Assembly (NCBI GenBank): GCA_938046755.1
Contig: CALIXC010000276.1
Location: 1-15,645 of the forward strand
Length of the DNA stretch: 15,645 nucleotides
DNA from: an uncultured Lautropia sp.
Lineage (GTDB): Bacteria > Pseudomonadota > Gammaproteobacteria > Burkholderiales > Burkholderiaceae_E
Direction of reading: 5' to 3'
Shown piece after piece: positions 12,294-15,645 of this stretch. Each line of letters opens with the position of its first letter. The first letter of the stretch is position 1. Position numbers and translations under genes: made by a program. Under the pieces are notes generated by a model. The model had not been told where the DNA came from, made no database searches, and worked only from the letters and a program-made list of their open reading frames with translations.

Positions 12294-14051
12294 ATGTTCC
12301 AGAACGTTCGCCAATCGATGGCCTGGATGCACACGTGGTTCGGGCTGGTGCTGGGCTTCGTGCTGATGGTGTCGTTCTTTTTCGGGACGCTGTCGGTGTT
12401 CGACCGCGAGATCGACCGATGGGCGATTCCCGAAACGCGCTTTGCGCCGCAGCCAATGCCGTCGTTCGATCGGGTGCTGCGGCCGATCTTCGAGCGGATG
12501 CAGCCGGATGCGGAGGCGCTTGCCGAGGCCCGGACGCTGAACCGGTCTCCGTTGCCGGAGAGGTTTGCCCCCAGCGGATGGGGGTTCTATGCCACGCATC
12601 GGGATCCGGTGCTGGATCTGTGGGCGGAGTTCGATCTGCCGGATCCGAAGGATCCGATGGAGGATCATGTCCATGTGGGAGCGACTATCGATCCGCGAAA
12701 CGGTGCATCGATACGGGATGACCGGTTTGCCCTCGGCAGCGAGTTCTTCTATCCGATGCACTACAGCCTGAACCTGTACTGGTACGAGCTGGGGGTCTGG
12801 ATCGTCGGTCTGGGGGCACTGGCGATGCTGGCGGCCTTGGTGAGCGGGCTGGTGATGCACCGGCGGATGTTCCGCGAGTTCTTCACGTTCCGGCCGGGCA
12901 AGAGCACGCAGCGCAGCGTGCTGGACCTGCACAACCTGACCGGCGTGCTGGCGCTGCCCTTTCATTTCTTCTTTGCCTTCACCGGGCTGGTGATCTTCGT
13001 GGGCCAGTATTTCCCGGTGGCGGACGTGATGATGGGGGAGCAGGGGGTCGAGGCGGCGATGCTGGCCGAGACGCGCGAGACGGGGATTCCGACCGAGGCG
13101 GCCGGTAGGCCGGCACCGCTGGCGTCGGTGGATGCGATGGTGGCCGAGGCGCGCCGCCGCTGGGCCGAAGCCGGCAAGGCCGGCGAGGTGGGCATGCTGA
13201 GTGTCGAACACGTGGGCGATGTCAATTCGGTGGTCAGCATCTACCGGGCGGGCACCGACCGGGTGAGCAGCATCAGCGACGGCATGCACTTCATGGGGGC
13301 GACTGGCCGGCTGATCCACGAGGATCCGCCATCCTCCATCCTGGTGGGCACCGGCGAGTTCCTGGAGGGGCTGCATCTGCAGCATTTCCGGCACTGGCTG
13401 CTGCGCTGGCTGTACGTGTTGGGCGGGCTGATGGGCTGCGTATGCATTGCCACGGGCTTTCTCTTCTTCGTGGAAAAGCGCAAGAAGCAGCATGCCCGGC
13501 AGGGCAAGGCCGGCTGCCGCTGGGTGGATGCGCTGGCTGTGACCACCGTGACCGGCATGGTGGGGGCCACGGCGGCCGTCCTGGTGGCGAACCGGGCACT
13601 GCCCGTGGACCTGCCAGCGCGGGGCGACTGGCAGGAGCGGATCTTCTGGGCCGTGTGGCTGCTGGCGTTGCTGCACGCCGGCTGGCGCAGTGCACCGGTG
13701 GCGCAGGGGCGCATCTCGCCGGCCTGGCGCGAGCAGTGCTGGGCCGTGGCCGTGCTGGCGGTGAGTGCGGTGCTGCTCAACTGGATCACCACCGGTGATC
13801 ATCTGCTGAAGACGGCGTTCACCTACTGGCCGGTGGCCGGGTTCGATCTGTCACTGCTGGTTGCGGCCGGGCTGGCCGTGAAGGCGGCGCGTGTGCTGAG
13901 GGTGCGAGAGGCGAGGCCCGACGCAAGATCTGCGTCCGTCGGCGAGGCGTCTGCACCTGGCAGGCGACCTGTAGCGATCGACGGACTGTCGACCGAGGGT
14001 GGCCGAGACATGGCCATTCGCAGCCGAAAGGAAGGAGCTGGAAATGCTTGA
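12294..14051 (+). CDS. PepSY-domain inner-membrane (siderophore/ferric) reductase
   Basis: A 585-residue PepSY-associated TM-helix protein. The first helix (about 14-36, WFGLVLGFVLMVSFFFGTLSVF) is followed by a periplasmic PepSY-type region (about 40-160), TM2 (about 163-188), TM3 (about 218-245), a second periplasmic part (about 250-365), TM4 (about 370-394) and further C-terminal helices (about 412-434, 449-463, 482-497 and 515-531). Histidines at or near helix ends (His13, His156, His189, His213, His224, His361, His364, His367) are candidates for heme ligation. P. aeruginosa FoxB, of this family, is a heme-containing reductase that releases iron from siderophores. A role here in ferric-siderophore reduction is inferred. 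The last 45 residues are hydrophilic and look unconserved. It overlaps the next gene by 8 bp. Confidence 0.88.
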   Translation: MFQNVRQSMAWMHTWFGLVLGFVLMVSFFFGTLSVFDREIDRWAIPETRFAPQPMPSFDRVLRPIFERMQPDAEALAEARTLNRSPLPERFAPSGWGFYATHRDPVLDLWAEFDLPDPKDPMEDHVHVGATIDPRNGASIRDDRFALGSEFFYPMHYSLNLYWYELGVWIVGLGALAMLAALVSGLVMHRRMFREFFTFRPGKSTQRSVLDLHNLTGVLALPFHFFFAFTGLVIFVGQYFPVADVMMGEQGVEAAMLAETRETGIPTEAAGRPAPLASVDAMVAEARRRWAEAGKAGEVGMLSVEHVGDVNSVVSIYRAGTDRVSSISDGMHFMGATGRLIHEDPPSSILVGTGEFLEGLHLQHFRHWLLRWLYVLGGLMGCVCIATGFLFFVEKRKKQHARQGKAGCRWVDALAVTTVTGMVGATAAVLVANRALPVDLPARGDWQERIFWAVWLLALLHAGWRSAPVAQGRISPAWREQCWAVAVLAVSAVLLNWITTGDHLLKTAFTYWPVAGFDLSLLVAAGLAVKAARVLRVREARPDARSASVGEASAPGRRPVAIDGLSTEGGRDMAIRSRKEGAGNA

Positions 14052-14454
14052 TGTGCTTGATGTGACGTTGCAGGCGGCGGCATTCTGCTGCACGGTGACG
14101 GGCATGGCCTGGCAGGCGCTGGGGATGGAGATCCATTGGCGCCAGGTGATGGTCGAGCGGCCTTGGGTGGCCGAGCAGGCTCGGGCGCTGCGCCGCTCGG
14201 GCTGGCTGGCGCTGGGCATGGCGCTGCTGCTGTGTCTGGCGGCCGAATACGCCACCATGGCGGCGCTAGTGTGGGTGATGATGTTGACGGGCTCGGCGCT
14301 GTGGGTGGCGATGTTACTGACCTGGCGGCCGGCACGCCTGCGACGCTTTTGGCGCGCCTTTCTCTGGACGGAAGGCGCGCTGCAGGGTGGAATGGCCCGG
14401 GGGTTGGATGCAAGTCGGTCGCTGGCGGGCCGGGTGCGCAGTCTGCGCCGGTAG
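14044..14454 (+). CDS. DUF3325-type membrane protein
   Basis: A 136-residue membrane protein that starts inside the end of the PepSY gene (8-bp overlap), with AAGGAAGGAGC upstream of its ATG. Hydrophobic segments lie at about 7-27, 52-70 and 71-93, followed by an Arg-rich tail (about 94-136) that makes it longer than typical DUF3325 proteins (about 100-110). DUF3325 proteins close the DUF3649-PepSY block in many proteobacterial iron-uptake loci. Function unknown; probably a partner of the reductase. It is convergent with the SDR gene with only 10 bp between the stop codons and no visible terminator. Confidence 0.72.
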   Translation: MLDVLDVTLQAAAFCCTVTGMAWQALGMEIHWRQVMVERPWVAEQARALRRSGWLALGMALLLCLAAEYATMAALVWVMMLTGSALWVAMLLTWRPARLRRFWRAFLWTEGALQGGMARGLDASRSLAGRVRSLRR

Positions 14455-14464
14455 CGGAGCTGAT

Positions 14465-15238
14465 TCAGAGCGAGATGCCGCCCGAGACCTCGATGACCTC
14501 GCCGTTGATGTAGCTGGCTTCATCGCTGGCCAGGAAGGCGTAGACGTTGGCGATCTCGCCAGGGTTGCCCAGGCGGCCCAGCGGGATGCGGGCCTTCATG
14601 CCATCCAGTACCTTCTCGGGCATGGCGTTGAGAATGGGGGTGGCGATGAAGCCCGGGGCGACGGCGTTGACGCGCACGCCCTTCGGGCCCAGTTCGCGGC
14701 TCCAGGTCTTGGTGAAGCCGATGAGGCCGAACTTGGTGGCGGCATAGTTGGTCTGGCCAAAGTTGCCGTACAGGCCGACGACGGAGCTGGCATTGAGGAT
14801 GACGCCGCTGTTTCGCTCGATCATGCCAGGGGCGACGGCCTGGCTGCAATGGAAGACGCCGCGCAGGTTGATGTCGATGACCCGGTCGAACTGTTCCTGG
14901 GTCATCTTGACGAGACGGGCGTCCTGCGTGATGCCGGCGTTGTTGACCAGCACGTCGATGCGGCCGTGCTTTTCCTGGACCCTGGCGATGACGGCGTCGA
15001 TGGTTGCGCGGTCGGTGACATCCATGACGTGGCCTTCGGCCGCAGCGCCCAGGGCACGGCACTGCTGCACCACGGCTTCGATGCCGGCCGGGCTGATGTC
15101 GCAGACGATGACGATGGCGCCCTCAGTAGCGAACTTGAGGGCAGTGGCTTCACCGATGCCCTGGGCGGCGCCGGTGATGAGGCTGACCTTGCCGGCCAGA
15201 CGGCCCTGCGGGGCGGAACGCGGCGTGGGGTTGGACAT
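14465..15238 (-). CDS. FabG-type short-chain dehydrogenase/reductase
   Basis: A 257-residue classical SDR, most like 3-oxoacyl-ACP (or 3-oxoacyl-CoA) reductase. Coenzyme motif TGAAQGIG (22-29) is followed by an MDVTD strand (72-76), the NNAG motif (99-102), catalytic Ser152 in NASSVVG, and Tyr165/Lys169 in NYAATKFG. The PGFIATPI loop (195-202) and the C-terminal YINGEVIEVSGG (243-254) are as in FabG. Asp47 after the second strand (VCDIS) would favour NADH over NADPH by the usual SDR rule; that is inference. The ATG at 15238 has GGAGGAG at 5 bases; an upstream ATG at 15280 would add 14 residues and run into the inverted repeat. A single copy away from other fab genes suggests a secondary metabolic role, possibly in polyhydroxyalkanoate or beta-oxidation metabolism. 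Confidence 0.9.
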   Translation of the reverse strand: MSNPTPRSAPQGRLAGKVSLITGAAQGIGEATALKFATEGAIVIVCDISPAGIEAVVQQCRALGAAAEGHVMDVTDRATIDAVIARVQEKHGRIDVLVNNAGITQDARLVKMTQEQFDRVIDINLRGVFHCSQAVAPGMIERNSGVILNASSVVGLYGNFGQTNYAATKFGLIGFTKTWSRELGPKGVRVNAVAPGFIATPILNAMPEKVLDGMKARIPLGRLGNPGEIANVYAFLASDEASYINGEVIEVSGGISL

Positions 15239-15264
15239 GAATCTCCTCCGGTTGGAAATATCTG

Positions 15265-15306
15265 GAGGCAATGATCGCATGTTTTGTTGCAGTGCATCAT
15301 TGCCTC
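15265..15306. repeat. Perfect 11-bp inverted repeat upstream of the SDR gene
   Basis: GAGGCAATGAT (15265-15275) and ATCATTGCCTC (15296-15306) are perfect inverted copies separated by 20 nt. Allowing one bulged base (15276), GCA/TGC extends the stem to 14 bp. It lies 27 bp upstream of the SDR ATG and 25 bp downstream of the lnt stop. No T-run follows on either strand, so an operator or mRNA structure is more likely than an intrinsic terminator. The loop contains GTTGCAGTGCAT, a TGC/GCA-rich word. Confidence 0.7.
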
Positions 15307-15330
15307 TGTGGGGGAATTCCCGATGGAGGT

Positions 15331-15645
15331 TCAGCGGTCGGACGGCAGGTGATGGCGACGGGCTCGCTCAGGGCCTCTGCGATTCCGTCTTTTTCGGTGG
15401 GCAGACGAGGCGGGCCTGCGGGGCCGTGCAGGAAGGGTGCCGATGGCCACCAGGGCCAGCGACAGGCCCAGCACGGGGGCGTTGCCGCCCAGGCGCACGT
15501 AGGGGGTCAGGCCGGTGTGTCCCTGAAGGGTGGCCTTCAGCGTGCCGGTCTCGTGCGGGCGCAGCCGGATCTGGACGATGCCGTGAGCGCTGATGGGTAC
15601 CGTAATCCGGGAAACTCTCCCAATTGGATGTGCGGAGCGGAGAAT
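15331..15645 (-). CDS. lnt: Apolipoprotein N-acyltransferase, C-terminal part (runs off the window)
   Basis: The last 104 residues of a protein whose start lies beyond the window. GTLKATLQGHTGLTPYVRLG matches the end of the nitrilase-like periplasmic domain of Lnt (family pattern GLTPYARWGD/N), and a final transmembrane helix (APVLGLSLALVAIG) follows at the expected place. Lnt adds the third acyl chain to lipoproteins in the inner membrane. The catalytic Glu-Lys-Cys residues are outside the window. The C-terminus after the last helix is an unusually long Arg-rich tail (about 40 residues). Same strand as the SDR gene, 92 bp upstream of it. Confidence 0.6.
   Translation of the reverse strand: MLRSAHPIGRVSRITVPISAHGIVQIRLRPHETGTLKATLQGHTGLTPYVRLGGNAPVLGLSLALVAIGTLPARPRRPASSAHRKRRNRRGPERARRHHLPSDR

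Noticed and set aside
12252..13802. Minus-strand open frame of about 515 codons opposite the PepSY gene
   Set aside because: His/Gln/Arg/Pro shadow typical of GC bias; the PepSY protein with its helices lies on the plus strand.

Overview
This window comes from a GC-rich bacterial chromosome. The gene set points to a betaproteobacterium, most likely Burkholderiales: a Pxp 5-oxoprolinase operon with an NRAMP-like transporter, a DUF3649/PepSY/DUF3325 iron block, a di-heme cytochrome c peroxidase behind an FNR-like site, and a FabG-type reductase next to lnt. The lineage is inferred from gene content only. I see no tRNA, rRNA, CRISPR array or intact insertion sequence. The very long stop-free frames opposite most genes are GC-bias shadows.

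Layout. (1) 19-1748, minus strand: dtd (D-aminoacyl-tRNA deacylase), a TenA/PqqC-fold protein and a DUF488 protein, with a strong GC stem-loop between dtd and tenA. (2) 1893-7729, plus strand: one tight operon of a YcsG-type NRAMP-like transporter, pxpA, a fused pxpB-pxpC, a possible 60-residue coupled ORF, and a biotin carboxylase fused to its own biotin carrier domain. (3) 7756-8874, minus: di-heme cytochrome c peroxidase, with an FNR/ANR-like box and a -10 element at class II spacing. (4) 8875-9281: an AT-rich stretch and the start-less remnant of a small gene. (5) 9282-11475, minus: an O-methyltransferase-like protein that lacks the usual acidic metal ligands, and a CLC chloride/proton antiporter. 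(6) 11476-11986: a 500-bp non-coding region with an AT-rich island full of palindromes. (7) 11987-14454, plus: three overlapping or nearly abutting membrane-protein genes (DUF3649, PepSY reductase, DUF3325), a typical siderophore-iron uptake set but without its receptor. (8) 14465-15645, minus: a FabG-type SDR with a perfect 11-bp inverted repeat just upstream, and the C-terminal end of lnt at the window edge.

How the genes work together. The most notable unit is block 2. PxpB and PxpC are related to the carboxyltransferase part of urea carboxylase, and the last gene supplies biotin carboxylase and biotin carrier domains. The operon therefore encodes all the domain types of a urea-carboxylase-like enzyme in two polypeptides, plus the PxpA hydrolase and a transporter. 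It probably takes up and opens 5-oxoproline or a related lactam. Whether the biotin module takes part in the reaction is an open and testable question. Block 7 probably reduces ferric siderophore in the inner membrane. The ccp gene looks oxygen-regulated.
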